DNA from: JBDSWU01 sp038230395
GTDB lineage: Bacteria > Patescibacteriota > Saccharimonadia > Saccharimonadales > UBA4665
Reading direction: 5' to 3'
NCBI GenBank assembly: GCA_038230395.1
Contig: JBBRNI010000002.1
Coordinates: 1 to 64,000, forward strand
Length of the DNA stretch: 64,000 bases
The position numbers were made by a program, and so were the translations under genes. Below are positions 50,039 through 59,367 of this stretch, piece after piece; position 1 is the stretch's first letter; every line of letters starts with the position of its first letter. The notes under the pieces were generated by a model, which saw only the letters and a program-made list of their open reading frames with translations, did no database searches and was not told the DNA's origin.

Positions 50039-50848
50039 TTAGATTATGCGTCGAATGTGCTGCACTGAGTTAGCTAAACCAGATTGATCATTAACCTCAA
50101 CCAAGAGGGCATTAAACTGCCGTGGTCCTTGAGTTTCCATAATATTGCGCGATTGTAGACCATCACGCCAACGTGGAATAACGCTTTCGAACTTAACGCC
50201 AAGTGAAGCATCAAGCGCGCCACACATACCAACATCAGTCATATGAGCGGTTCCACCAGGCAGCACCCGAGCATCAGCGGTTGGCACGTGCCAATGGTCG
50301 CCGATAACGGCGGTAACTCGGCCATCCAAGTAATTCCCAATAATTACTTTTTCGCTGCTGTAATCACCATGAAAATTAACAATAGTGGCAAGACGTGGAG
50401 TATTCTTCTCGGTGATCAAAATGCTATCTATGACTTGGAGCGGGTTATCAACCAGCTTATCTGAATCGCGGCCTACAATCTGACCGAGTAAGCTAATAAT
50501 CAAGACCATGCCCTCGAGTTTATTCTGGGATGCTTTGACATATTTGTAACCAAGTCCTGGGGTGCCAGCTGGATAATTTGCTGGGCGTACGATTGGTGAG
50601 CTAGGGTCATTCATAGCACCTCGTATTTGGGGGAGGTGCAAGCTATGATTGCCTCCGCTAAAAGCATCGACCCCAACCGCCTGTAACCTGCTCATGTCAC
50701 CAGGGATGATACCTTTGCCATTAGTAACATTCTCGGCCTGGGCAACCACAAAGTCGATAGCTAGCTCACTACAAATATCTGGCAATAATTGCTCAACGGT
50801 TTGGATACCAGTATCAGCCATAATGTCACCAACGTATAGGATATTCAC
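50039..50848 (-). CDS. ymdB: YmdB-family metallophosphoesterase
   Basis: 269 residues. Motifs: NILYVGDIMADTGI (first metal Asp), AENVTNGKGI (Glu/Asn), SGGNHSLH (metal His), IVNFHGDYSSEK, and VIGDHWHVPTADARVLPGGTAHMTDVGMCGA, which corresponds to the YmdB 'GTHTHVQTAD.RiLPgGTayiTDvGMtGp' block with Asp in place of the first Thr. The family hydrolyses cyclic nucleotides including 2',3'-cAMP. The start is GTG at 50848. Its association with rny nearby (gene order ymdB-coiled-coil-rny) mirrors the Firmicutes ymdA-ymdB pair. Confidence 0.88.
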   Translation of the reverse strand: MNILYVGDIMADTGIQTVEQLLPDICSELAIDFVVAQAENVTNGKGIIPGDMSRLQAVGVDAFSGGNHSLHLPQIRGAMNDPSSPIVRPANYPAGTPGLGYKYVKASQNKLEGMVLIISLLGQIVGRDSDKLVDNPLQVIDSILITEKNTPRLATIVNFHGDYSSEKVIIGNYLDGRVTAVIGDHWHVPTADARVLPGGTAHMTDVGMCGALDASLGVKFESVIPRWRDGLQSRNIMETQGPRQFNALLVEVNDQSGLANSVQHIRRII

Positions 50849-50857
50849 TTCTTCACT

Positions 50858-51121
50858 CTACGCTAGGTGGCGGAGCTTCTCAAGCGTTCGGCTCCGTTGA
50901 TTTTGTAAGCGAATCCACTGTGCATTCATTGTTCTTTGCAAGCGCGTGATGTCAGTCATCTCTATATCGTAGCGAAAGTGGGTGATTAAACCTTGGCGTA
51001 ACTGACGCATATAATGCTGCTTAATTTCGCCGAGCTTGCGTCGAGCAAGGTGCATGTCGGCGAACATCTCTCGAATTTCATCGAGCGCTGATTGGAGTCC
51101 CTCATGTGAATCTTCTGTCAT
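50858..51121 (-). CDS. Small coiled-coil protein between rny and ymdB
   Basis: 87 residues from ATG 51121 (AGAGG precedes it with 8-nt spacing; a longer frame to 51202 lacks a signal). Nearly all helix: ALDEIREMFADMHLARRKL, then HYMRQLRQGLI and RLQNQRSRTLEKLRHLA. No family recognised. It lies 10 bp upstream of ymdB and downstream of rny in the same direction, so it could be a partner of either. Confidence 0.6.
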   Translation of the reverse strand: MTEDSHEGLQSALDEIREMFADMHLARRKLGEIKQHYMRQLRQGLITHFRYDIEMTDITRLQRTMNAQWIRLQNQRSRTLEKLRHLA

Positions 51122-51258
51122 AGTCTGCCTCTTGTTAAGTGACAAGTCTATGGTAACTTCAAAATAAACTTCAGTCATGAAAAAAAGCTTAAATATCGCC
51201 ATTTTCTAAATCTGCTGAAAATTAACTAAGGAGCTTAGTTTGTTAGTTATTGTGAGCA

Positions 51259-51277
51259 GGCGTATTGGTAATACGCC
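51259..51277 (-). terminator. Hairpin between rny and the coiled-coil gene
   Basis: GGCGTATT-ACC-AATACGCC forms an 8-bp stem. It lies 38 nt after the rny stop. No T-run follows, so it may be an mRNA-stabilising hairpin or a partial terminator that lowers expression of the downstream genes. Confidence 0.4.
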
Positions 51278-51314
51278 GACGAACAAAACAGGCAAAATAA
51301 ACCCTTATTTAATT

Positions 51315-52823
51315 TTATTTAGCGAATTCGATAGCACGAGTTTCGCGGATGACATTGACCTTGATAGTGCCGGGGTACTGCATCGTCGACTCGATCTTAG
51401 TAGCGATATCACGAGCCAGCTTGATAGCGCTAAGGTCGTCAATTTGCTGCGGACGAACGAACACTCGGACTTCACGACCCGCGCTAATAGCGTATGACTT
51501 CTCGATGCCAGGGAAGCCGTTGGCGACGTTTTCTAGCTCACGCATACGCTCACCGAAGTTTTCGGCTGAGACGTTACGCGCACCTGGGCGGGAGGCGCTG
51601 ATAGCGTCGACAACGCGAATAATTAAAGCTTCGGTACTAGTAGCTTCAATGTCGTCATGGTGCTGCTCGGCAGCCAAAGCGACTTCTTCGGGGGCACCGT
51701 ATTTGCGCAGCATTTCGCCGGATATATGGTGATGCTTGCCTTCCATTTTGTGGGTTAAAGCCTTACCTAGGTCATGCACTAAAGCAGCGTATTTAGCGGT
51801 TTTGACGTTGGCACCAAGCTCTTCGGCGATCATCCCAGCTATATGGGCCATTTCTGTTGAGTGCTTGAGCACGTTCTGACCAAAGCTAGTACGGTATTTT
51901 AATTCGCCCAATAATTGCACTATTTCTTTAGGGATTCCAATAACGCCAACTTCACGGGCAGCGTCTTCACCGGCACGCATGACGTCTTTTTCTACCGTCT
52001 TTTGAGCCTTTTCAACAACTTCTTCAATGCGCCCTGGGTGGATGCGACCATCCTTCATGAGTAACTCAATGGCTTGGCGAGCGACTTCGCGGCGAACTGG
52101 GTCAAAGCTACTCAGTACTACAAAACCAGGGGTGTCATCAACCATGATGTCAACGCCGGTGGCTCGCTGCAAGGCTTGAATGTTGCGGCCTTCTTTGCCA
52201 ATCAAACGGCCTTTCATTTCTTCTTCAGCAAGTTTAACGCTGGTGATGGTGCGCTCGGCGGTGACTTCACTAGCCATACGCTCCATAGCGCCAACAATAA
52301 TTAAGCTGGCGGCTTCTTCGGCATTATCTTTGGCTTCGTTTTGGATCTTATTAATCAATCCAACTAAATCGTTACGGATATCGCGCTCAGTCATCTGCAT
52401 CAGCTTATCGGCAGCGTCGGCCTTGCTGAGCTTAGCAATTTTTTCGAGTTTGTCTTGTTGTTTGGATCGGATATCCCGAATCTCGTTTTTTAGTGCTTCG
52501 ACTTCGTCTTCTGATTTACGAAGGTTTTCGTTGCGGTTGTCGAGCTCGTCAAGCTTTTTGATAAGTGCTTCTTCACGAGTGACCAGTCGACGTTCTAGAT
52601 CTTTGAGTTCATTACGACGGGTGTGTTCATCTTTGCGTGTTTCTTCGGCTGTCTTGAGCGCTTCTTCGCGAGCTTTGGCGATCATCTTTTCAGCTTCACG
52701 CTTTGCTTTATCGAGCTCCTTCTGAATATTGGCCTCAGCTGAGCCTTGACGCTGCTTGGTAATAACGGTATTCGCGCCAAAACCAAGAACTAGCCCAACT
52801 AATGCGAGCAGTATTGCAATCAT
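51315..52823 (-). CDS. rny: Ribonuclease Y
   Basis: 502 residues. An N-terminal membrane anchor (MIAILLALVGLVLGFGANTVI) is followed by a long charged coiled coil (30-180, EAEKMIAKAREEALKTAEETR), a KH domain (EGRNIQALQRATGVDIMVDDT), and an HD domain (HSTEMAHIAG, AALVHDLGKALTHKMEGKHHHISGEMLRKYG) with the catalytic His-Asp pair. It starts mRNA decay in many monoderms. AAAGGA precedes the ATG. The neighbour ymdB is a known genomic partner. Confidence 0.96.
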   Translation of the reverse strand: MIAILLALVGLVLGFGANTVITKQRQGSAEANIQKELDKAKREAEKMIAKAREEALKTAEETRKDEHTRRNELKDLERRLVTREEALIKKLDELDNRNENLRKSEDEVEALKNEIRDIRSKQQDKLEKIAKLSKADAADKLMQMTERDIRNDLVGLINKIQNEAKDNAEEAASLIIVGAMERMASEVTAERTITSVKLAEEEMKGRLIGKEGRNIQALQRATGVDIMVDDTPGFVVLSSFDPVRREVARQAIELLMKDGRIHPGRIEEVVEKAQKTVEKDVMRAGEDAAREVGVIGIPKEIVQLLGELKYRTSFGQNVLKHSTEMAHIAGMIAEELGANVKTAKYAALVHDLGKALTHKMEGKHHHISGEMLRKYGAPEEVALAAEQHHDDIEATSTEALIIRVVDAISASRPGARNVSAENFGERMRELENVANGFPGIEKSYAISAGREVRVFVRPQQIDDLSAIKLARDIATKIESTMQYPGTIKVNVIRETRAIEFAK

Positions 52824-52997
52824 ACGGGTTCCTTTCTATAAGACAGATCGCCCAGCAAACATCGCTATCACTTCTCTAGCTTGAACGGCAATCTGGAAAT
52901 CAATTAATTAGGATGGGTTTGGACACATAGTAACTATAAGACGATGCTTTTAGTATGTAGCCCTACTCCAAACTATACGCCGCTAGCGCGGTAACGG

Positions 52998-54035
52998 TCA
53001 ACTTTGCTGTACGGCGTAGACAATTGTGCGATCTTCATAGTGTTGCGTCTTGGCGTTGAATTTACCACCGCAAGTAATCAAGTTTAGGGCTGGCTTGCCC
53101 GGCTTCATCGAGGTCAGTAGTTTGCCAACGTCTACACTATCCGCACTAATCGTCTCTGTGTTTACGACTGTGTATTTGAAAATCTGGTTATCGCCACGGG
53201 TCACCTCAATCGTATCACCGGCTGCTAGTTTTTTGATATCAACGAAGACTCCTGGCAGTGTTGGACCATGGACATGGCCATCAATCAATATTGCTCCAGC
53301 GCCAGCACCACCGCCGGGTTTAGCACTAGCGTTGTACCAACCAGTGTCATAAATGCTTGCCGGCGTACCAAGCTCATTACTTGTCGTCACACCGACGGGC
53401 TTGACACGAGCTTTGACACCCAGCTTTGTGATAGTAATTAGCTTTGGCGCATCTGGAGCAACCTGATAGCTAGCAACACTCGTAGTTGCTGGCTTTGTTT
53501 CACTCGGCACGACTGGGTCATCGGCTACGCTGCTGGTACTAGCTACTTCGGCCTTTTGAGACAACGCCGCGACCTGAGCTTTGGCGCTATGGTTGGTTTG
53601 TAAGGTTTCGATGTTAACTAGCAGCCCTAACCCAAACACGAGGATGGCCATCGCCACTAAAACAGTTTGGGCTTTGGAACGTCGTTTAGGAGATTCCGGC
53701 TCGGTAACAGCAACATGAACTATCTGCTTTGGGGCAGCCCTGCGAGCCAGAACCTGAGAGTGCTGTAGCTTTGGCCGAGCAGGCTTAGCAAATGGTTGAG
53801 CTGCAACCAGGATTAGGGCTGGCTGCGTCACTTTGGCAGCTGACTGTTGTATAGGTTGAGATGTCGGGAGCCACTTGGTAGCGCCTGTTACCATATCATC
53901 GGTAATTTTAGGACGGGGTTGTTGCTGCCGCGCCGGGCTAAGCTGGCTAACCGCGCGGAATGAACGCTCGGTGTAATCCAGCATTGTAACTCGTCGGGGA
54001 GCTTGCCTAGGTCGGGGTGGCGTTTTGAAATCCAT
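52998..54035 (-). CDS. Sortase (class E/F-like)
   Basis: 345 residues. A long Pro/Gln-rich cytoplasmic or linker N-terminus (1-120), a membrane helix (TVLVAMAILVFGLGLLVNI, about 124-142), a stalk, and a sortase barrel from about 195. Catalytic set: His in LIDGHVHG (about 254-256), Cys322 in LITCGG, and Arg336 in YEDRTIVYA. It joins LPxTG-type proteins to wall or pilus. The N-terminal extension is unusually long. It directly follows a secreted protein carrying a sorting signal. Confidence 0.92.
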   Translation of the reverse strand: MDFKTPPRPRQAPRRVTMLDYTERSFRAVSQLSPARQQQPRPKITDDMVTGATKWLPTSQPIQQSAAKVTQPALILVAAQPFAKPARPKLQHSQVLARRAAPKQIVHVAVTEPESPKRRSKAQTVLVAMAILVFGLGLLVNIETLQTNHSAKAQVAALSQKAEVASTSSVADDPVVPSETKPATTSVASYQVAPDAPKLITITKLGVKARVKPVGVTTSNELGTPASIYDTGWYNASAKPGGGAGAGAILIDGHVHGPTLPGVFVDIKKLAAGDTIEVTRGDNQIFKYTVVNTETISADSVDVGKLLTSMKPGKPALNLITCGGKFNAKTQHYEDRTIVYAVQQS

Positions 54036-54072
54036 ATCTCACTAACTCTATTTGTTTTTGGGTGCAAAGTAT

Positions 54073-55686
54073 TTAGCGGCGAACGGTTTTTACACGGCGT
54101 GAAGCACCGTAGAGTAAGCCAGCAGCTACAACTGACGCTCCTAGAGAAATCATCGGGTGAGCAGCAACCAGCAGCAAACCCGTGTTTGGCTTGGCAGGCA
54201 GCTTACTGGCGTCGACATTCGTAACAGTCAATACCACATCATTACCATCACCACCCTTGTAAGTGACAGAGTAAGTGGTACCCTCATTGGTATACGTACC
54301 GCCCTCAGCAATACCAGCAAAGGTACCCATAACGGCATCTACAAGATCGTTATCAATAATGGTGTAGCTTTCACCAACTTTAGGCACGTAGCCGTTATAG
54401 AGCGATGCAACTAGCGTACTGCCTGTGACATCAACCGCACCAAGTACTTTCACTTGGTCGTAGCCGGTACAAGGTGTCGTGCCGCCAACATCGACTTTGT
54501 AGGTACCTGTGTTGCCAATCGTGAATGCATCACCAGCCGTGCCTGTACCAACAGTCATACAGCCCGGGCTGTGACCAGGGGCAATAGTACCATACACCGT
54601 CAGTTGGGTCTTGACTGTGCCTGAGCCTTCCAGGATACCACCTGCGCCGACATACACGCTCGACCTAGTTCCATCCAGTATAACAGTCTGGATTGAGCTA
54701 ACGCTAAGGGAGGTAGTTGGTTGATTGTCACTCAGAGTTGTAGTAGTATGCTCGCTGACCTGGGTTCCGTTGGGTGTAGCCGAATTGTTGGAAGACGAGT
54801 TGACTACTAATGTTCCGGTTGAATTACTTGTCTTAACAATTTTAAAACCTGCACCTGTTATGGATCCCGTAAAAGTGACTGTTTGATTGTCAGGTATACC
54901 AACATCTATATCATGTGTCAGCGTAACAGCACCGCTTATGGTTGGATTATTGTACACATTCAAGGTCGGATTTGTCGTACCAAGGCCGCCACCAAACGAC
55001 AGTGGCTTAGTAACTCCCGTAATAACTGATAAAGTTCCGCTGTTGGCAATAACAGTAGAGCTAGCCGTATCACTGTAGCCATAGTAGCTGTCTTTATCAA
55101 CTGTTACTGTACCGGTAGGACGGTATGAGAGGATGGTAGTTTGGCTGGCTACATTCACAAACGCACTAACTAATGTCAAATTACCTGGTAGGGGCACTGC
55201 AAGGTTGTTATTTTGATCCGTATTATCAAGACCACGTCCACCGTTGATCGTCAGGTTTCCATCTAATGTCAGCGCACTGACCGCAACGTATGCGTGTCGA
55301 AAGCTATCTGCGCCCGACGTTGAAGTCTCTGAAGCACCCGCTGCTAGGTGTAGGGTGTTGATAGTATAATTGGTGATATTTGTATTACCAGCCGTATCGC
55401 TAGCGGATCCAATAATAACCCCTCCCAAAGCTACACCCAGATCATTGACAAGAGCATAGGTACTAGTGCCTGTGCCCTTGAGCTGCAATTGGATAATGTC
55501 GCCTGGCTGTGGAGCGACGCTGTTACAGCCAGTCCAGTTAGTAGCTGTACTGAATTTCAAATCAGTCGCGCCGGTCCATACGCATGTATAATTAATGGCG
55601 TGTACTAGAGGCACGCTAAGCGTTAAGAGTGATGATAGGGTAAGTACCAGGGCGCTAGCGAACCGCGCGAATTTCGTATTCTTCAT
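54073..55686 (-). CDS. Secreted surface protein with sortase-type anchor signal
   Basis: 537 residues. Signal peptide to about residue 30 (LVHA), then a beta-strand-rich, Thr/Ser/Gly-rich body with parallel-beta-type repeats (GNLTINGG, SGTLSVITGV, TVTFTGSI) as in right-handed beta-helix surface proteins. The C-terminus has KLPAKPNTG (about 496-503), a hydrophobic helix and a positive tail (ASRRVKTVRR): a sorting signal with LPxTG-like PxTG. The sortase gene follows at once, so this is probably its substrate. Likely an adhesin or envelope protein for contact with a host cell. Confidence 0.85.
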   Translation of the reverse strand: MKNTKFARFASALVLTLSSLLTLSVPLVHAINYTCVWTGATDLKFSTATNWTGCNSVAPQPGDIIQLQLKGTGTSTYALVNDLGVALGGVIIGSASDTAGNTNITNYTINTLHLAAGASETSTSGADSFRHAYVAVSALTLDGNLTINGGRGLDNTDQNNNLAVPLPGNLTLVSAFVNVASQTTILSYRPTGTVTVDKDSYYGYSDTASSTVIANSGTLSVITGVTKPLSFGGGLGTTNPTLNVYNNPTISGAVTLTHDIDVGIPDNQTVTFTGSITGAGFKIVKTSNSTGTLVVNSSSNNSATPNGTQVSEHTTTTLSDNQPTTSLSVSSIQTVILDGTRSSVYVGAGGILEGSGTVKTQLTVYGTIAPGHSPGCMTVGTGTAGDAFTIGNTGTYKVDVGGTTPCTGYDQVKVLGAVDVTGSTLVASLYNGYVPKVGESYTIIDNDLVDAVMGTFAGIAEGGTYTNEGTTYSVTYKGGDGNDVVLTVTNVDASKLPAKPNTGLLLVAAHPMISLGASVVAAGLLYGASRRVKTVRR

Positions 55687-55777
55687 TGTTTGTAACCTTT
55701 TTGGATTTTTATTTGAGCACTTTTATAGAACTAACTATAAGCGGTATCAGGTTGTTGTCAATAGCGCATGTGGATAA

Positions 55778-56170
55778 CTATTTCTTGGGGGTGCTGACGT
55801 TGGGCAGCGCACCGTATTCGGGAAGCACCAACTTATCATCTTCGCCATTCAAGAGTTGATAAATGCCATCATCGATCCAATCATCATGCGCTGCGCCCAC
55901 AATGGGAAGCTTTAGGGCATATGCAAGAGCATTAGCGACGGTGATGCCGATGCGTAGGCCAGTAAAACTACCTGGTCCTTGGAAGACGACAATACCGCCT
56001 AGTTTATTGAGGTCAGAGCCGTTACTAGACAGTAGTTCGGTGATTTTAAGAAGGATAGTTTCCGCTAATTGGCGGTGAGCTTCCCAGGTTATGTAAGCTA
56101 CCTGCGCTAAGTCATTATATAAGCCGATTTCGGCTTCCGGCTTGTCGGTTCTAAGCGTCAGTATAATCAT
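55778..56170 (-). CDS. tsaB: tRNA threonylcarbamoyladenosine biosynthesis protein TsaB (short form)
   Basis: 130 residues, shorter than E. coli TsaB because the C-terminal half is missing. The ASKHA fold is visible in the N-terminal strand (MIILTLRTDKPEAEIGLY, where the usual D-T-S is R-T-D), the middle LGGIVVFQGPGSFTGLRIGITVANALAYAL (the hallmark GPGSFTGLRIG), and VGAAHDDW. It acts with TsaD and TsaE in t6A formation. Overlaps tsaE by 4 bp. Confidence 0.85.
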   Translation of the reverse strand: MIILTLRTDKPEAEIGLYNDLAQVAYITWEAHRQLAETILLKITELLSSNGSDLNKLGGIVVFQGPGSFTGLRIGITVANALAYALKLPIVGAAHDDWIDDGIYQLLNGEDDKLVLPEYGALPNVSTPKK

Positions 56171-56634
56171 CCGAGTTGCTCCACCAGATAGCTGAGGCTA
56201 TTAGGATACGTAAGCTGGAATTGACGTCCGGTTTCAGTTGTAGCAGTTATCGCGACACGTAGGCGCTCGGCAGGCAAGACATCGTCTACAATGCCAGCCC
56301 ACTCTACTACCGTGACCGTTTTAGGGTCGGCCACTACTTCGGCGAGTTCATCACGCATGATACCCGGCTCGTTTAATCGGTAAAAATCAAAGTGTTGCAG
56401 TGTCAGATCACCAGCCTGGTATTGGTTAGTTAATGTGAAGCTTGGACTGCTAACCCGGTCTGTGCTGCCCATACCCGCCGCCAAGCCTCTGACAAAAGTG
56501 GTTTTGCCACCACCAAGATCACTCACTAGTTCGATCACTTCGCCGCCGCGTAGCTTGTGACCCAAAGCGTTGGCCAAGGCCAAGGTTTGTTCCAAGTTTT
56601 CGCAGGTGGTTTGCCAAGTCATTTCGGTACTCAT
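56167..56634 (-). CDS. tsaE: tRNA threonylcarbamoyladenosine biosynthesis ATPase TsaE
   Basis: 155 residues. P-loop VSDLGGGKTTFVRGLAAG, then RVSSPSFTLTNQY, and HFDFYRLNEPGIM with the catalytic Asp/Arg region, plus VVEWAG. The start MSTEMTWQTTCENLEQ at 56634 is supported by TATACG six bases upstream. It overlaps the end of the lamin-tail protein frame by 116 bp in another frame and tsaB by 4 bp. Confidence 0.93.
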   Translation of the reverse strand: MSTEMTWQTTCENLEQTLALANALGHKLRGGEVIELVSDLGGGKTTFVRGLAAGMGSTDRVSSPSFTLTNQYQAGDLTLQHFDFYRLNEPGIMRDELAEVVADPKTVTVVEWAGIVDDVLPAERLRVAITATTETGRQFQLTYPNSLSYLVEQLG

Positions 56635-58015
56635 ATACACCGTATAGTAGCGCGAGCCCGCCTGCGAGGGCAAGCACCCAAGGATGGATTGGAACAGCCG
56701 CGGGTTTAGTAACAGCTGCCGATTTCGTTTTGGGCACGACAGTTTTTAGTTTTTTAGCGTTAGTTGCCGATTTTGTAGATCCCGATCGTTTGGCTTTTGC
56801 GGCGGTACTTGAAGCCTTGGACCCAGGTGGTAATTTGGCGGTTGGCTGCGTGATAATATTGGCAGCGCTTGGCGTTGGCTGGGTTGACCAATACCACACT
56901 CCATTAGCGAAGGCCCATGCCTGACCATCCAGAGCGGTACTATATGGATCACTTGCCGTGATTGAATTTCCTAACGGGTCAATTAGTTTGACCTGGCTAC
57001 CACTGTTGCTCAGCGTAAGCTTGGTTTGAGTGGCATAAAACGTCGTAAAGCTATGAGGCTGCAAACTCAGACCATGTGGAAATAGATAGCTATGAAGCGT
57101 GGTCAAGCCTGACTGCAAAGCAAAACCAGTCAGGTCAAAAGGGCTGTCATTGGCATTATATAGTTCAATATATTCATCAGTGGAATCATTACTCGTACCA
57201 AGAGGGTTAGGCAACAGCTCGGTAATTTGTGGCGCCATTAGGCCAATGTCAGCAGCAGGTAAACCAGGCGTGGTAGGTTCATTATTACTGAGCGCCGGCA
57301 AGCTGACTATTGTTGCTGGTGGCTCGGAAGACGGTAACAACTGGTTGAGCCCGCTCGCAATGGGTTGCGGCGCTGGGAGAGCCGCAGAGTTCGCAACTAC
57401 CAAGCCACAGCCACCAGTCGGATCAGTTTGCACTGCCTGCCAACTTCCAGGGCCTGCAGTAGTGACGAGAGGATTGTTCTGAGCGTCAACTGGTTGACGC
57501 AACAAGAACGCAGCGGTATTTGTTGGTAATGTTCGGGTACCAGCAATTGCCGTTTTTGACCACCCGACATAATCCTGCAAACTAGATGATACCTACCCCC
57601 CGGGTGAGACTTGATTGAGCGCTAGTAACTCCACCAAGCCGGTAGTGCTTGAAAAGCCAAGTGATACTGAGTCGACTGTCAGTTGGTAGCACAGCTGCAA
57701 GGTGCCATCATTAATCATAAAATAACTATGAGGCGGTAGCACACCGTTGAGGCTAACCAACTTGCTACTCGTGGCTTTGGATAGATCAAAGCTGTTGAAG
57801 TATTCTAGCTGGTAGTTACTCATATTGAGCGTGCTATTAGACGGATTGTACAACGTCACAAACTGGCCATTACTGCTGGTAATTTTGAGCTGGCTAATGG
57901 TAAGGGAGGGCACAGCAGTAGTATCAGCCAGCACCGGCGCGAACCCGGTTGTTCCCAAACTCACCAGCAGCACGGCTAGCAGTATTCGTTGTGTCATTCG
58001 TTCTATCCGCCGCAT
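56519..58015 (-). pseudogene. Secreted lamin-tail-domain protein interrupted by an in-frame TAG
   Basis: A signal peptide (RILLAVLLVSLGTTGFAPVLA) is followed by a first lamin-tail domain (SQLKITSSNGQFVTLYNP...). It runs into TAG at 57593-57595. After four more codons the same frame is open for 350 codons (LQDYVGWSKTAIAGTR..., a second lamin-tail domain ELLPNPLG...DEYIELYNANDSPFDLTG..., a Ser/Lys-rich linker and a C-terminal membrane helix). Both sides lie in the same frame, so the lesion is one amber codon beside a GGGGGG run. Options: decayed gene, low-level readthrough, or a sequencing error. Surface role inferred. Confidence 0.7.
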
Positions 58016-58169
58016 AGTAAAAGGGATTGTAGCCAGGCCAAACTGCCCCAGCAAGCAGTAGCATAATGAAAGTGGCTCAAACCTTAATTAAGTTAAGATT
58101 TGAGCAGTTCGAAGCCTCATTATTAGTCTTTTTTACAGCGCCAGTGTGTATAAGCGCTATACTATAAAC

Positions 58170-58688
58170 ATGCTACAACTTAGCGCCACACTGTTGGACA
58201 AATCGGTGCTATCCTTACGCACCGGCACACCGATCGCGACCATAACTGCGGCCATCTTCAACCCAAATAACCTCAAAATCGAAGGCTTCTATTGCATTGA
58301 TCGCTTTGATAAAACGGAGCTGGTCTTGTTATGCCAAGATATACGGGATGTTCTAAAGCAAGGCTATGTAGTAGATGATCATGATGTCCTAGTTGAGCCC
58401 GACGAGCTAGTTCGACTCAAGGACATATTAGAGCTCAACTTTGAACTAATAGGTAAGCACGTGGAGACAATTAGTAAGAAAAAGGTTGGCAAGGTAAGCG
58501 ATTACGCCGTAGAAACCGAGACTATGTTCGTCCGTAAAATATACGCCAGTCAATCTATTCTCAAAAGTTTCACCGGCGGTAGTCTGAGTATCGATCGTAA
58601 CCAAGTCAATGAGATTACCCCTAAGCGAATTATTATAAACGAACTAGTTAAGCAAGCTCGCGTACCAGCCCCAGCTACTGCCGCTTAA
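58170..58688 (+). CDS. PRC-barrel domain protein
   Basis: 172 residues from ATG 58170 (TATACT at 58158-58163 is six bases upstream; the ATG at 58146 precedes this box). The N-terminal 90 residues form a PRC barrel (TLLDKSVLSLRTGTPIATITAAIFNPNNLKIEGFY), and a second half repeats the type (ELIGKHVETISKKKVGKVSDYAVE). PRC barrels bind RNA, ribosome or photosynthetic proteins. Here it could assist RNA or ribosome handling. Convergent with recX, stop overlap 4 bp. Confidence 0.75.
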   Translation: MLQLSATLLDKSVLSLRTGTPIATITAAIFNPNNLKIEGFYCIDRFDKTELVLLCQDIRDVLKQGYVVDDHDVLVEPDELVRLKDILELNFELIGKHVETISKKKVGKVSDYAVETETMFVRKIYASQSILKSFTGGSLSIDRNQVNEITPKRIIINELVKQARVPAPATAA

Positions 58689-59305
58689 TAGTCCTCACTA
58701 TCCTGGCTTAGCGCCGCTTTGATATCACTATAACCAAAACCCTGGCGGGCTAGGTACTGCATCAACTTTGTATTGTCCTGGTATTTTGTTTGTCGTCTTT
58801 TACGGGTGATGACTTCAACCAGCGCGGCCTGATCTGCATTTACTTCACTATTGTTTTCTGCCAATACTCGCTCTATTATCTCACCGGCGATGCGCTTTTT
58901 TCTAAGTTCCATAATTATTTTACGACGTGAAGTAGGTCGCAATAACTGTCGATCATTTACGTAAGACCGGGCGAATTTCTCATCATCTATAAGTCCAACT
59001 ATACTTAACTTGTTAAGTATAGTCTGTGACAGGGAAGGATCGGCCCCTTTACGTTCCATGTAGAACAAAACTTCCCACGCTGTGCGCTGTCTCATGGCAA
59101 CATAGCGCAGCGCCCGGCCATACAACTTATCGTCTAAAGACAGTGTTTTATAATTATCCACCTCCAGCTTGGTAAGCTCCATGCCGCTATGCAACTTTGA
59201 CTCAATCAATGCCGCTTCGCTCAGACTGAAGCTGTAAGCTTCATCGACGTACACCGAGTATCGGTCACGCGTTTTAAGCTGCTGCTTAATAGATGTTATC
59301 TTCAT
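58685..59305 (-). CDS. recX: RecX regulatory protein
   Basis: 206 residues of repeated three-helix modules: LYGRALRYVAMRQRTAWEVLFYM, ARSYVNDRQLLRPTSRRKIIMELRKKRI, and LMQYLARQGFGYSDIKAALSQ. These match RecX, which binds RecA filaments and modulates them. It lies 62 bp downstream of recA in the same direction, the standard recA-recX arrangement. Confidence 0.93.
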   Translation of the reverse strand: MKITSIKQQLKTRDRYSVYVDEAYSFSLSEAALIESKLHSGMELTKLEVDNYKTLSLDDKLYGRALRYVAMRQRTAWEVLFYMERKGADPSLSQTILNKLSIVGLIDDEKFARSYVNDRQLLRPTSRRKIIMELRKKRIAGEIIERVLAENNSEVNADQAALVEVITRKRRQTKYQDNTKLMQYLARQGFGYSDIKAALSQDSEDY

Positions 59306-59367
59306 AATTATCGAGGTGGTGTGGCACTATCATGACTGCAGCACCACACTCGTACTGGTCTGTCTTA

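Noticed and set aside
52180..52725. + strand 181-codon Ser/Leu-rich frame
   Set aside because: Antisense shadow of the rny coiled coil; low-complexity composition and no start signal.
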